Source: Deinococcus aquiradiocola (GTDB lineage: Bacteria > Deinococcota > Deinococci > Deinococcales > Deinococcaceae). From it: a stretch of DNA of 64,000 nt. The notes beneath the pieces were generated by a model, which was not told the origin of the DNA, did not search any database, and worked only from the letters and a program-made list of their open reading frames with translations. Position 1 is the stretch's first letter; each line of letters begins with the position of its first letter. The stretch lies in NCBI RefSeq assembly GCF_014646915.1, contig NZ_BMOE01000005.1, forward strand, positions 186,001-250,000, written 5' to 3'. A program made the position numbers and the translations under genes. Of this stretch, positions 19,482 through 28,671 are shown piece by piece.

Positions 19482-20489
19482 TCAGGGCAGGGACAGGCAG
19501 CGCAGCGCGCCCGGCAGCACCCGAACCGTCAGCTGCCGCTGCGCCCCCGCCAGCTCACCGTCCAGATGCGTCTGCATCGGCCGCTCCCACGAGAGCCGCA
19601 CCTCACGCCCCCGCGCCTCACGCACGGCCGGATGCGTCAGGTGCGTGCCGCGCAGCACGCGCCCCATCAGCGGCAGCAGCGCCACGCGCGACAGGTTCCC
19701 GCCCAGCACCACGTTCAGCTGCCCGTCGCGCGGGTCGGCGCCCGGCGCGATCCGGAAACCGCCCCCGTACCGCTCGCTGTTCATGACGGCCACCAGACAC
19801 GACGCGCCACGGTACAGCACCTCGCCGTCCACCTCCACCGTGAGCGGCCCGGACTCCAGCTGCCGCAGGCCGCGCAGCGCCGCCCACAGGTAGCGCGGGA
19901 AGCCGCCCAGCGGCACGCCCAGCAGCCGTGCGGGCGCGCGGTGCAGCAGGTCCGCCACCTGCGCGTCGTACCCCATGCCCAGGCCGTTCAGGAGCAGCAC
20001 CGGCGGCCGGTCGTCCAGCCGCACCTCCATCAGATCCAGCCGACCCTCCGGACGCGACAGCCGGTCGAGTGCCGAGTCCAGATCGCCGGGCCTGAGGCCC
20101 AGACTGCCCGCCAGATCGTTGCCGCTTCCCAGCGGCACCAGCCCCAGCGCCCGCCCGGACCGCACCAGCTCCGGCAGCAGCAGCGACGCCGTGCCGTCCC
20201 CGCCCACCGCGAGCGCCGCCTGCCCCGCCGGACGGGCCGCGAGCGCCGCGCACGCCTCCCGAGCCGACCCGGCATGCAGCAGCTCGAACGCCAGGCCGCG
20301 CGCATTCAGGGCCGCCTCCAGACGCGGCCACGTCCGGCCCGCCAGGCCCCGCCCCGCCGCCGGATTCAGCACCACCGCCAGCGGTAACCCCGCCGCGGAC
20401 GGACCGGTGGAAGGCACGGAAGGGCGAACGTCAGGAGCGTCAGGGGAGCCGGTCACGGTCCCAGCAGCGTAGCGCAGCCGCCGCCCCAC
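19482..20489 (-). CDS. Diacylglycerol kinase-family lipid kinase
   Basis: A 335-residue protein of the DagK/YegS fold. The N-terminal catalytic domain has NPAAGRG, the nucleotide-binding GGDGT motif (in AVGGDGTASLLLPEL) and PLGSGNDLAGSLGL; the C-terminal beta-sandwich contains LLNGLGMGYDAQV and GGFRIAPGADPRDGQLNVV. It phosphorylates diacylglycerol or a related lipid at the membrane. The start is uncertain: the frame opens with GTG at 20489, and a second GTG at 20456 precedes a low-complexity linker; the conserved part begins near LPLAVVLNPAAG. Confidence 0.88.
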   Translation of the reverse strand: MGRRLRYAAGTVTGSPDAPDVRPSVPSTGPSAAGLPLAVVLNPAAGRGLAGRTWPRLEAALNARGLAFELLHAGSAREACAALAARPAGQAALAVGGDGTASLLLPELVRSGRALGLVPLGSGNDLAGSLGLRPGDLDSALDRLSRPEGRLDLMEVRLDDRPPVLLLNGLGMGYDAQVADLLHRAPARLLGVPLGGFPRYLWAALRGLRQLESGPLTVEVDGEVLYRGASCLVAVMNSERYGGGFRIAPGADPRDGQLNVVLGGNLSRVALLPLMGRVLRGTHLTHPAVREARGREVRLSWERPMQTHLDGELAGAQRQLTVRVLPGALRCLSLP

Positions 20490-20545
20490 GTTCCCGCACT
20501 CCGGCCGCTCAGCACCCCGTCACGCCGTCCCGGTACACTGCAGGG

Positions 20546-20920
20546 GTGCGCCGACCCGTGCTGTGCCTGCTGCTCCTCGCCCCACTGCTCGGCGGGTGCC
20601 GCTACACGTTCCTGCCGCTCGTCCCGCCGCCCGCCCAGATCACCCTGCCCACCCGCATCGTGACCGCCACCCTGCGCCGCGAGGGGGACGACCTGATCGT
20701 GACCGCCGCGCTCAGCGGACAGTTCCGGGCCGGATACCTGAGCGTCGTGTGGTACCGCGACGACACCGAACAGGGCCGCGACAGCGTGTACCTCGACGTC
20801 GCCCAGCGCAGCGCCGAGTTCCGCCTCGCCGCGCCACAGAAAGGCAGCTACCGCGCCCTCCTCAGCCACGACGGCGTGCTGCTCCGGCAGGTGGAACTCC
20901 TCGAGAACGGCGACCTGTAA
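20546..20920 (+). CDS. Small lipoprotein, 124 aa
   Basis: The product begins MRRPVLCLLLLAPLLGGC, a lipoprotein signal with lipobox LGGC. The mature part is an immunoglobulin-like beta sandwich by pattern (TLRREGDDLIVTAALSG, YLSVVWYRDDTEQ, YRALLSHDGVLLRQVEL). The GTG start is six bases after TACACT (20534-20539), fitting a leaderless mRNA. A family A repeat follows its stop codon directly. Function unknown; probably an envelope component. Confidence 0.75.
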   Translation: MRRPVLCLLLLAPLLGGCRYTFLPLVPPPAQITLPTRIVTATLRREGDDLIVTAALSGQFRAGYLSVVWYRDDTEQGRDSVYLDVAQRSAEFRLAAPQKGSYRALLSHDGVLLRQVELLENGDL

Positions 20921-21065
20921 GACGGATTTGATCCGATTTCAGGGATGCTGTGAACAGCAAAGGCATCCCCTGCAGGACGCCTGCCCGCTTCCCTCTCCTC
21001 AAAACCGTACGTTTTGGCGCCCTTATCGCTCGGCTGAACTCCAGCAGTTCAGCCGAGCGATAAGA
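20921..21065 (+). repeat. Dispersed repeat family A, copy 1
   Basis: The element begins next to the TAA stop of the small lipoprotein gene with a variant of the family start (GACGGATTTGATCCGATTTC), has the internal GGGATG...CATCCC stem and CTCAAAACCGTAC, and ends in an unusually perfect hairpin (21022-21040 with 21046-21064). It shares this order of blocks with copies at 52180, 55986 and 60168. Confidence 0.75.
21022..21064. terminator. Perfect 19-bp stem within repeat copy A1
   Basis: CTTATCGCTCGGCTGAACT and its exact reverse complement are separated by only five bases (CCAGC). In the other copies, this part of the element is a shorter CTGAACT-loop-AGTTCAG stem. It lies between converging genes and can act as a bidirectional terminator. 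Confidence 0.6.
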
Positions 21066-21113
21066 CGGATCCCGGGTGGTTCAGGGCCCGCATCAAACAC
21101 CCGTGGAACGCAG

Positions 21114-21150
21114 CCGGGCCGGTCAGTGACATCACTGCTGACCGGCCCGG
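21114..21150 (-). terminator. Terminator-like hairpin after scoB
   Basis: CCGGGCCGGTCAG at 21114-21126 pairs exactly with CTGACCGGCCCGG at 21138-21150, just beyond the scoB stop codon. Confidence 0.65.
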
Positions 21151-21165
21151 CCGGGGAGCGCCGGG

Positions 21166-21794
<629 letters not shown>

Positions 21795-21798
<4 letters not shown>

Positions 21799-22511
21799 GC
21801 GTCACCTCCGTTGTCCGCCGTGCGGACCGTGCGCTTCTCGATCAGTTTGCGCGGCTCGGGGTCGTGCACGATCCGCTGCACGAAGATGCCGGGCGTGTGC
21901 ACGTGGTCCGGGTCGAGTTCGCCGACCTCCACGAGGTGCTCCACCTCCGCGACCGTCACGCAGCCCGCCGTGGCGACGAGCGGGTTGAAGTTCCGCGCGG
22001 TCTTGCGGTACACGAGGTTCCCGGCCCGGTCGCCCTTCCAGGCCTTCACGAGCGCCACGTCTGCCATGATCCCGCGCTCCAGGATGTACGTCTGCCCGTC
22101 GAAGTCGTGGTGTTCCTTGCCCTCGGCGATCAGGGTGCCGACGCCCGTCCGGGTGTAGAAGCCGGGAATGCCCGCCCCGCCAGCCCGGAGGCGCTCGGCC
22201 AGCGTGCCCTGCGGCGTGAACTCCAGCTCCAGCTCGCCCGCCAGGTACTGCCGCGCGAACTCGGCGTTCTCACCGACGTACGACGAGATCATCTTGCGGA
22301 TCTGGCGGGTCTGCAGCAGTTCCCACAGCGCGAACCCGTCCGCGCCCGCGTTGTTGCTCGCCACGGTCAGGTCGCGCACGCCGCTGTCCCGCAGCGCCAG
22401 GATCAGGGTTTCGGGCACGCCGCACAGCCCGAAGCCGCCCACGGCGAGGGTCATGCCGTCCCGTACGACGCCGGACAGTGCCGCCTCGGCACTCTCGAAC
22501 ACTTTGTTCAT
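21795..22511 (-). CDS. scoA: 3-oxoacid CoA-transferase subunit A
   Basis: A 238-residue alpha subunit. It starts [12 protein letters not shown], has the signature [14 protein letters not shown] (glycine-rich CoA/oxyanion loop), VASNNAG and [16 protein letters not shown]. Length is typical. The ATG at 22511 is seven bases behind TATGCT (22519-22524, minus strand), consistent with a leaderless mRNA, and is preferred to the frame's first ATG at 22523. It is the first gene of the scoA-scoB operon. Confidence 0.92.
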
Positions 22512-22669
22512 GCCCCACAGCATACCGGGCCGTTCCCGTCCTCACGGCGTGCGTGGCGTTCCCGTGCGGGTACTCCGGTCACGGTCCGGTCAGGAGGCGC
22601 TGGGACGGGCGAGCGGCGGCCCGCTCACTGCCGGGCCGCCGCTCGGGCGGAACGGGCCGCTCCACCCGC

Positions 22670-22703
22670 CTGAACTCCAGAAGTCCAGCTCATTCTGGGA
22701 TCA
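22670..22703. repeat. Remnant of repeat family A
   Basis: CGCCTGAACTCCAGAAGTCC followed by AGCTCA reproduces the 3' hairpin part of family A with two changes. The remnant ends in GGGATCAG, in which TCA is the stop codon of the minus-strand gene beginning at 22982. Confidence 0.45.
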
Positions 22704-22982
22704 GTTGCTGTTCCATACCACCGAGCCGAGCGCGTCGGGCCGCAGCAGGTACAGCAGCTCGTGCGCGGGCCGCTGCAGCACGTGCGACAGGTTCACGAGC
22801 GCCTGCAGGCTGGGCGTGTACGGGAGGCCCATCGCGTCGTGACCCTCCAGCAGCGACTCGACCATGAAGCGGCTCAGGTCGGCCTCCTGCGCGAATTCCT
22901 CGGGGGTTCGGCACCCCAGCTCCTGCATCCGGGCGTGGATGAGGGGCGCGAGGGGCGCTGCAGTGTGGTGCGTCGCGGTCAT
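22701..22982 (-). CDS. Helix-turn-helix (XRE-like) protein, 93 aa
   Basis: A small protein whose central part reads like a Cro/CI-type helix-turn-helix: IHARMQELGCRTPEEFAQEADLSRFMVESLLEG, then PSLQALVNLSHVLQRPAHELLYLL. The latter matches the usual 'L..L...L.v....L' end of XRE domains. No partner domain is present. It lies alone between scoA and hemB. CATGAT lies six bases before the ATG. It may be a small repressor of unknown target. Confidence 0.65.
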   Translation of the reverse strand: MTATHHTAAPLAPLIHARMQELGCRTPEEFAQEADLSRFMVESLLEGHDAMGLPYTPSLQALVNLSHVLQRPAHELLYLLRPDALGSVVWNSN

Positions 22983-23028
22983 GTCTTCATCATGCGCACC
23001 GGACTCTGACAGGGGTCTTGCAGAATCG

Positions 23029-24063
23029 TCAGGTGGTCTTCATGTCTTCACGCAGCCAGCGGGCCGCGTCGAGCGCGTGGTACGTCATGATGGCGTCCGC
23101 GCCCGCCCGACGGAACGCGATCATCGTTTCCAGCACGGTGCGGCGCTCGTCCAGCATGCCCGCCTGCACGGCGGCCTTCACCATCGCGTACTCGCCCGAG
23201 ACGTTGTACGCCACGAGCGGCAGGTCGAAGGCGTCGCGCACCACGCGAATCACGTCCAGGTACGGGAGGCCCGGCTTGACCATCAGGTAGTCCGCGCCCT
23301 GCTCCGCGTCGAGCCTCGCCTCGCGCAGCGCCTCACGGTACCCGCCCGCCGGGTCCATCTGGTAGCTGCCCCGGTCCCCGAAGCTCGGCGTGCTGCCCGC
23401 CGCGTCCCGGAACGGCCCGTAATATCCGCTCGCGTACTTCACGGCGTAACTCATGACGGGCACGTGCCCGTACCCGGCTTCGTCGAGCGCCGAGCGGATC
23501 GCGGCCACCTGCCCGTCCATCATGGCGGACGGCGCGACGATGTCCGCGCCCGCCCGCGCCTGCGACACGGCCGTGCGTGCCAGCAGTTCCAGTGCCGCGT
23601 CGTTATCGACCGTGACCTCGCCGCCCACCTCGCACAGCGGCCCGCAGTGCCCGTGGTCGGTGTATTCGCACAGGCAGGTGTCCGCGATGACGGTCATGCC
23701 GGGGTGCGCGTCCTTGATGGCCCTCGTCGCCACCTGAATGATGCCGCCCTCGTCGTACGCCTGCGAGCCGTGCGCGTCCTTGTGGCCTGGAATGCCGAAC
23801 AGCACGAGGCTCTGCACGCCCAGCGCGAGCGCCTCGCCCGCCAGCCGCACGGCGCCCTCCACGCTGTGCCGCGACACACCCGGCATGGTCGCGATGGGCA
23901 CCTCGTGCGCTTCCTCGTGCACGAACACCGGGTAGATGAACTGCGCGGCGGACAGCGACACCTCGCGCGTCAGGGCGCGCAGGGCGGGCGTGCGGCGGGT
24001 GCGGCGCGGACGGTCGGTCAGACCCGCGTCGCGGGCGGGGCGGGCTGGAGGCGTGACGGTCAT
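23029..24063 (-). CDS. hemB: Delta-aminolevulinic acid dehydratase (porphobilinogen synthase)
   Basis: A 344-residue cytosolic enzyme of heme synthesis, joining two 5-aminolevulinate molecules. It has the zinc site [14 protein letters not shown] (Cys130, Cys132, Cys140) and both active-site lysines, K209 in [15 protein letters not shown] and K263 in LMVKPG. The Zn-type cysteines show it is the zinc- rather than the magnesium-only class. TAGGCT (24070-24075, minus strand) lies six bases before the ATG. The product feeds the heme pathway that supplies the cytochrome oxidase locus 20 kb away. Confidence 0.96.
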   Translation of the reverse strand: MTVTPPARPARDAGLTDRPRRTRRTPALRALTREVSLSAAQFIYPVFVHEEAHEVPIATMPGVSRHSVEGAVRLAGEALALGVQSLVLFGIPGHKDAHGSQAYDEGGIIQVATRAIKDAHPGMTVIADTCLCEYTDHGHCGPLCEVGGEVTVDNDAALELLARTAVSQARAGADIVAPSAMMDGQVAAIRSALDEAGYGHVPVMSYAVKYASGYYGPFRDAAGSTPSFGDRGSYQMDPAGGYREALREARLDAEQGADYLMVKPGLPYLDVIRVVRDAFDLPLVAYNVSGEYAMVKAAVQAGMLDERRTVLETMIAFRRAGADAIMTYHALDAARWLREDMKTT

Positions 24064-24160
24064 GGCCTGAGCCTAACCCCGCCGGGCCGGGACAAATGAG
24101 GCGCGTTCCGGACTCCGCTCGCGGGTCGGGTGGGTGGCCGTGGGAGCGGCAGGCTGCCGA

Positions 24161-24199
24161 CAGCAGAAGGGCCGGTCATGACGACCGGCCCTTCTGCTG
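24161..24199. terminator. Perfect 17-bp hairpin after the LEA-like gene
   Basis: CAGCAGAAGGGCCGGTC and its exact reverse complement surround a five-base loop, 17 bases beyond the stop of the LEA-like gene. Confidence 0.7.
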
Positions 24200-24215
24200 A
24201 ACGGGAACCCGCAGG

Positions 24216-25358
24216 TCAGTTCTTGCTGCTCGCCTCGCCGGGCTTGCTGTCCGGCTGGACGGGCGGCGTGGCCTGCGCGGGAGCGCCCGGAGCGACCGCC
24301 GCGCCCGCCGCGCTGCCCGTCGCCTGCGAGGGCTTCGGGCTGGGCGCCTGCGTCGCCGTCTCCGGCTCGATGCGTTCCAGCCAGACGCTGCCGACCACGT
24401 CGCGCACGTTCGTGCCCGCCGCGTGCAGCGCGTCCGCCGCTTCCGGGCTGAAGCTGCGCACGAACTTCAGGATGCCGTGACGCACCTTCGGGAAGCGCGC
24501 CAGCACCACGCCGCCGCCCACCAGCGCGCCCACCGTCACGAGGACGCTCACGCCGGGCCGCGCCTGCGGCTGGCCCTTCACGCGGCGGGACACCTGATCC
24601 GCGCTGCGGGCGAGGGCCTTCTCGGCCTTACGGAGTTTCTTGGCGGAGACCTTCTCCAGCCTGCGTCCGCGCACGCTGATCTCGTGCGACAGTTCCTTCT
24701 GAACCTTGAGTGCCTGCTTGCGGCCCTCCTTCACTTTCTGGGCCACCATCTTGCCACTCTCCTTGCGGACCTGCACTGCACGGTCCTGAACTTCTTCCTG
24801 CACGTCCGCCAGTTTACTCTGCGCGGCCCCGAGCAGGTTCGCGGCCTGACGTCCGCCCGTCTCGCGCAGGTCCGACACGCTGCCCAGCAGGTTCGCGGCG
24901 ACCTTCCCGCCACGTTCGCCCGCCAGGGCCGCGACCTTGCCGCCCTGCTCGCCTGCCAGCGCCAGCGCGCTGCCGCCCTGCTCGGCCAGCGTTCCCGCGA
25001 GGGCGCTGCCCTTCTCGGCCGCCACCTGCGCGAGGCTGCTGCCCCGCTCGGCCGCGACGTGCGCGAGTTCCGTGCCGCGCTCGGCGGCCACCTGGGCCAG
25101 TTCCGTGCCCTTCTCGGCCGCGACCTGCGCGAGCTGCTGCGCGCGGGCACTCACGTCCTGCACGCCCGACTGCACCTGACGGCTCGCCTCACGCACCAGC
25201 GGACGCACGGTGTCGTCCAGCAGGGCGTGCGCACTGCCGGACGCGCTGTGAACGGCGTCCAGCACCTTCTGGCGGGTGGCGGGGTTGGCGATCACGGCGC
25301 TCACGCCGCCGAGCAGCAGCAGGCTGCGCTTGGAAATCCCTCGGGTCTGAATGGTCAT
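24216..25358 (-). CDS. LEA-like amphipathic repeat protein with a membrane segment
   Basis: A 380-residue protein. Residues 76-152 are tandem 11-residue units of the type AQVAAEKGTEL / AQVAAERGTEL / AHVAAERGSSL / AQVAAEKGSAL, then degenerate AL-A-GEQGGKV units. Such 11-mers occur in group 3 LEA (desiccation) proteins. The middle (190-262) is strongly basic and coiled-coil-like; residues 270-287 (VSVLVTVGALVGGGVVLA) form a hydrophobic segment. The tail is Pro/Ala-rich. A hydrophobic N-terminus (LLLLGGVSAVIA) may be a second anchor. Start set by AAAGGAG. LEA homologues are known in Deinococcus; desiccation protection is inferred, not shown. Confidence 0.7.
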   Translation of the reverse strand: MTIQTRGISKRSLLLLGGVSAVIANPATRQKVLDAVHSASGSAHALLDDTVRPLVREASRQVQSGVQDVSARAQQLAQVAAEKGTELAQVAAERGTELAHVAAERGSSLAQVAAEKGSALAGTLAEQGGSALALAGEQGGKVAALAGERGGKVAANLLGSVSDLRETGGRQAANLLGAAQSKLADVQEEVQDRAVQVRKESGKMVAQKVKEGRKQALKVQKELSHEISVRGRRLEKVSAKKLRKAEKALARSADQVSRRVKGQPQARPGVSVLVTVGALVGGGVVLARFPKVRHGILKFVRSFSPEAADALHAAGTNVRDVVGSVWLERIEPETATQAPSPKPSQATGSAAGAAVAPGAPAQATPPVQPDSKPGEASSKN

Positions 25359-25544
25359 GTGGCTCCTTTGGCGATCGCTTCCGGCACGCGCCGGAACGCG
25401 ACTCAATGCCGCATTCTCATGCAGGGGCTTGAGAAGTGGGTGGGGTTGTCTTTGCACGTTGCTTAGAAAGAAGGTGACCGGGCACGGCCCGCCTTCATGC
25501 GGGTCTCGCTGCGGCTCCACGCCCGGGCGGCAGGTGCACCGGAC

Positions 25545-25626
25545 CCCCTTCCACCTCTCCCAGACCGTGCCCGTCCCCACCCGCCTCGCTCGGCTGAACC
25601 CCTGGGGGCAGCGCCGTCCGGGATCA
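25545..25626. repeat. Degenerate copy of repeat family A
   Basis: CCCCTTCCACCTCTCCCAGACCGT is followed some 25 bases later by CGCCTCGCTCGGCTGAAC, the same order and near-spacing as the CCCTTCCACCTCCTCAAAACCGT and CGCTTCGCTCGGCTGAAC blocks of the intact copies. It ends GGGATCAG, including the stop codon (TCA, 25624-25626) of the ABC permease gene. Confidence 0.5.
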
Positions 25627-26865
25627 GGTGCGGAAGATCACCTGTTCCCGCCCGAAGGACCGCAGCGCCAGCAGCACCAGCGCGACCGTCACGAGCAGGT
25701 TCACGCCCGCCGCCAGCAGCGCCATCGGGACGCTCAGCGAGCCTTTCACGACGTCCAGGATCACGACCATCGCGTTCACGAGCGGAATGGCGTACAGGCC
25801 CGCGCTGCGCCCGATGAAGTCTGCGAACTGCAGGCCCACCGCCGGAATCACGATCAGCAGCGACACCGGCGTGATGTACGTCTGCGCCTCCCGGAAGCTG
25901 CGCGCGAAGATGCTGACCGCGATCAGCAGCGCGCTGAGCAGCAGGGCCGCCGACAGCGCCATCAGCACCAGCACGCCCAGACTGCCCGCGCTGACGTTCA
26001 GCTGCCCACCCAGGGTGCTGCTCACGCGCGACACCTGCGACTTCAGGAACAGGGTCGCGACCGGTCCGGACAGCAGCAGGCCCAGCAGGCCGAACGCGGC
26101 GGACGTGAGGGCCGTGCACGTCGTGGCGAGCAGCTTCCCGACCACCACCTCGGCCCGCCGGACGGGGGAGACGAGCAGCACCTCCAGCGTCCCGCGTTCC
26201 TTCTCGCCCGCCGTGCTGTCGATGGCGGTGGCCGTGCCGCCCGCCAGGATGAACTGCAGCAGGAACATCGGGATGATGAACGCCAGCTGCCCGCTCGCCG
26301 CTTCCTGCGGCCTGCTGGCGTCGTGTTCCTGCACCGTGACGGGCGTGAGGTACGTGTCCGGCAGGCCGCGCGCGCGCAGGTCGGCGCGCACGAGGTCGCC
26401 GTTGTACGCTTCCAGCGCGGCGCGCAGTTTCGAGATGACGCCCGACTCGGCCTTCAGGTTCCCGAGCCGCGCGTACAGGTCCACCCGCCCGCTCCCGGCG
26501 CCCGCCCGGGTCGGCAGCGGCGAGGGGACGCTCAGGACGGCCTGCACCGTGCCGTCCTGCACGGCGCGCACGGCGTCCGTGACGGGCAGCAGCTGCACGC
26601 CGCGCTCCCGGCCACGGTCGAGCGTCAGGGTGCGGCGCAGCGCGTCGGGCAGCGTGCCGATCACGCCGACCTTCTGCCGGTCCTCGCCCTGCCCGCTGAA
26701 CGCGCGGTTCAGGAGCAGCGGGAACCCCACCGTGAACAGCGGAATGAGCAGCAGCGGCATCAGGACGCTGCTCGTGAGGGTACGGCGGTCCCGCACGGTG
26801 CTCAGGAGTTCCTTGCGGGCCACCATCCACACGAACGCCCACCGCAGGGGACGCAGGGCCGTCAC
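25624..26865 (-). CDS. ABC-2 type permease
   Basis: A 413-residue membrane subunit of an export-type ABC transporter, similar in layout to NatB/YhaP. It has an N-terminal hydrophobic segment (LTSSVLMPLLLIPLFTVGF), a ~150-residue extracytoplasmic loop, and a C-terminal bundle of about five helices that includes the EKERGTLEVLL element typical of ABC-2 permeases. GTG start overlaps the ATPase stop by four bases and has a GGAGGAG ribosome-binding site, ruling out a start at 27015. It is the last gene of a five-gene operon. Confidence 0.88.
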   Translation of the reverse strand: MTALRPLRWAFVWMVARKELLSTVRDRRTLTSSVLMPLLLIPLFTVGFPLLLNRAFSGQGEDRQKVGVIGTLPDALRRTLTLDRGRERGVQLLPVTDAVRAVQDGTVQAVLSVPSPLPTRAGAGSGRVDLYARLGNLKAESGVISKLRAALEAYNGDLVRADLRARGLPDTYLTPVTVQEHDASRPQEAASGQLAFIIPMFLLQFILAGGTATAIDSTAGEKERGTLEVLLVSPVRRAEVVVGKLLATTCTALTSAAFGLLGLLLSGPVATLFLKSQVSRVSSTLGGQLNVSAGSLGVLVLMALSAALLLSALLIAVSIFARSFREAQTYITPVSLLIVIPAVGLQFADFIGRSAGLYAIPLVNAMVVILDVVKGSLSVPMALLAAGVNLLVTVALVLLALRSFGREQVIFRT

Positions 26866-27662
26866 GCGCTCCTCCCCGCGCGGCTGAGTGCGCGCTCCTG
26901 CATCAGCGCGAAGAACGCGCGCTCCAAGCTCGGCTGACCCGTCCGGGCGAGCAGGCCCGGCACGGTGTCGACCGTGAGCAGTTCGCCGCGCTCCAGCACC
27001 GCCACCCGGTCGCACACTTCCTCCACCTCGCTCATGACGTGCGTGCTGTACACCACCAGCCGGTTCTCCTGCCGGTACGCCTTCACGAAGTCCAACAGGG
27101 CGCGCCGCGCGAGCACGTCCAGCCCGGACGCCGCCTCGTCCAGCACGAGGACCGGCGGGTCGTGGATGACGGCGCGCGCGATCACGATCTTCTGCCGCAT
27201 GCCGGTGCTGTAGCTCCCGGCGCGCGTGTCGAGCGTGCCGCTCAGGTCGAGGTCCGCGTCGAGCGCCGCGATGCGGGCGTCTGCCTGTGCGCGCGTCATG
27301 CCGTACAGGCCCGCGAAGTACCGCAGCGTCTCGCGGCCCGTCAGGCGGTCGTACAGGCCCATGCCGCCGTTCACCACGCCGATCAGTGCGCGCACGCGTT
27401 CCGGTTCGCGCGTCACGTCGTGCCCGGCGAGGCGCGCGTGCCCCGCGTCGGGGTGCAGCAGCGTGGCGATCACGCGCAGCAGCGTCGTCTTGCCCGCTCC
27501 GTTCGGGCCGAGCAGGCCGAACACCTCGCCCGCGTGCGCTTCGAAACTCACGCCGGACAGTGCCCGGAACGCACCGTACGTCTTGCCGAGGTCCTGCACC
27601 TGCAGCGCCGCTTCCGGGCTGGCCGTGCGCCGCGTGGGCGCGTCATGGGGTGTGGTCATCAC
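26862..27662 (-). CDS. ABC transporter ATP-binding protein (export type)
   Basis: A 266-residue ATPase with Walker A GPNGAGKTT, Q-loop region VVNGGMGLYDRLT, signature motif YSTGMRQK (a YSxGMxQ variant common in NatA-like exporters), Walker B VLVLDEAASGLD and the H-switch STHVM. It pairs with the permease downstream, by four-base overlap. Its own start overlaps the stop of the XRE repressor gene (GTGA), so repressor, ATPase and permease are co-translated. Probable job: export of an ion, peptide or drug; NatA homologues move Na+. Confidence 0.93.
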   Translation of the reverse strand: MMTTPHDAPTRRTASPEAALQVQDLGKTYGAFRALSGVSFEAHAGEVFGLLGPNGAGKTTLLRVIATLLHPDAGHARLAGHDVTREPERVRALIGVVNGGMGLYDRLTGRETLRYFAGLYGMTRAQADARIAALDADLDLSGTLDTRAGSYSTGMRQKIVIARAVIHDPPVLVLDEAASGLDVLARRALLDFVKAYRQENRLVVYSTHVMSEVEEVCDRVAVLERGELLTVDTVPGLLARTGQPSLERAFFALMQERALSRAGRSA

Positions 27663-27862
27663 TGATCCTCCGGGTCCGGAAAGAAGAGGTCCTCGATGGG
27701 CCGCGCGAGGAGGCGCGACAGGCGGAAGGCGAGCGGCAGGCTCGGATCGTACTTTCCGGTCTCCAGGGCGTTCACGGTCTGGCGCGACACGTCCAGGCGC
27801 TCGGCGAGGTCCGCCTGCGTCCAGCCGAGCGCGCCGCGCAGGTCACGGATGGCGTTGCGCAC
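27659..27862 (-). CDS. Small XRE-family repressor, 67 aa
   Basis: A compact one-domain regulator of 67 residues. The helix-turn-helix is unmistakable: LGWTQADLAERLDVSRQTVNALETGKYDPSLPLAFRLSRLL, followed by the short IEDLFFPDP tail typical of the smallest Cro/CI-like proteins found beside membrane-protein and ABC genes. The GTG start is one base after the upstream membrane gene's stop. Two inverted repeats flank the operon promoter (28531-28595) and are its likely binding sites, so it probably represses its own operon. Confidence 0.9.
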   Translation of the reverse strand: MRNAIRDLRGALGWTQADLAERLDVSRQTVNALETGKYDPSLPLAFRLSRLLARPIEDLFFPDPEDQ

Positions 27863-27863
27863 C

Positions 27864-28274
27864 TCAGGTCCGCTCCCGGCGCAGCCACAGCCACGTCACC
27901 CAGCTGCTCGCCCAGCCGACCAGGAAGATGCCCGACAGCACGCCCAGCAGCGCGGGAGCGGACGGGGCGGCCTGCATCCATGCGGTCCACGCGCCGAGCA
28001 GCAGCAGCGCCGTGAGCGTCACGATGCCTGCCACGCCGTACGCGGCGAGGAGCTGCGTGCGGCCGTACTCGTCGAGCACCACGTACTGCCGCCAGCTCAT
28101 CCACGCGAACAGCGGCGCGAGGAGGAGCGTCACCAGCGCGTACGCCTGCCAGAACGTCACGGCGCGCGTCGCGGTCAGGGCGATCAGGAGGATCAGCAGG
28201 CCCACACCGAGCAGCGAGTCGAGCGTCCGGAAGCGGCGCAGCCTGCGGTCGCGGCTGACCTCCCGGCCCCTCAC
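27864..28274 (-). CDS. Membrane protein, 136 aa, four helices
   Basis: After a basic N-terminus (MRGREVSRDRRLRRFR) there are four hydrophobic segments: LLGVGLLILLIALTA, AYALVTLLLAPLFAW, GVAGIVTLTALLLLGAW and LLGVLSGIFLVGWAS. The loop VVLDEYGRTQLLAAYG contains the 'DE-x-x-x-x' pattern seen in small membrane proteins encoded with XRE regulators. Its place directly before the XRE gene suggests a role in sensing or in the ABC system. Family not named with confidence. Confidence 0.65.
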   Translation of the reverse strand: MRGREVSRDRRLRRFRTLDSLLGVGLLILLIALTATRAVTFWQAYALVTLLLAPLFAWMSWRQYVVLDEYGRTQLLAAYGVAGIVTLTALLLLGAWTAWMQAAPSAPALLGVLSGIFLVGWASSWVTWLWLRRERT

Positions 28275-28302
28275 GGGCTTTTCCCGCGTTCGTGCAGGGC
28301 CG

Positions 28303-28533
28303 TCATGCGGCGTCCTTCGCGCGGGGCTCGCGCCACCACTGCACGGCCGCCGTGACGTACAGCAGCGCGGCGAGGGCCGTGGCGAAGGCGGGGAGCGCGT
28401 GGGTGAATGGTCCGGCGTGCGGGTGGGCGGCGGCGGGGGCGAGCAGGGTCAGGGTGACGGCGATGAGTGTGGTGGCGACGAGGACGGTGGCGCTCCAGTG
28501 CGTCTGGAACGGCTGTGCGGCGATCTGTGGCAT
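28303..28533 (-). CDS. Small membrane protein, 76 aa, first gene of the XRE/ABC operon
   Basis: MPQIAAQPFQTHWSATVLVA is followed by two hydrophobic helices (about residues 16-36 and 48-67) and ends AAVQWWREPRAKDAA. The start was chosen over 28551 because AAGGAGG stands directly upstream of this ATG and overlaps operator site 1. The first gene downstream of the operon promoter. Not recognised. Confidence 0.65.
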   Translation of the reverse strand: MPQIAAQPFQTHWSATVLVATTLIAVTLTLLAPAAAHPHAGPFTHALPAFATALAALLYVTAAVQWWREPRAKDAA

Positions 28534-28595
28534 GTCAAGCCTCCTTGACATGAGCTTAGGCCTGCCACCTCGTCATGTCAAGCGACCTTGTCACG
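28531..28595 (-). promoter_or_regulatory. Promoter with paired operators for the XRE/ABC operon
   Basis: On the minus strand: TTGACA (28581-28576), a 17-base spacer, TAAGCT (28558-28553). An inverted repeat CATGTCAAG-cctc-CTTGACATG (28531-28552) overlaps the ribosome-binding site and start codon, and an imperfect copy CATGTCAAG-cgac-CTTGTCACG (28574-28595) covers the -35 box. The two sites are 43 bp apart, about four helical turns. This is the layout of an autorepressed phage-like promoter; the XRE protein of the same operon is the obvious candidate. Confidence 0.7.
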
Positions 28596-28671
28596 CCCGG
28601 CCGCCGGAACGCCCCACCCCACCCGGACAGCATCGCCCACCCGCGCCCGCCCCCCGCACTATCCTGAACCC

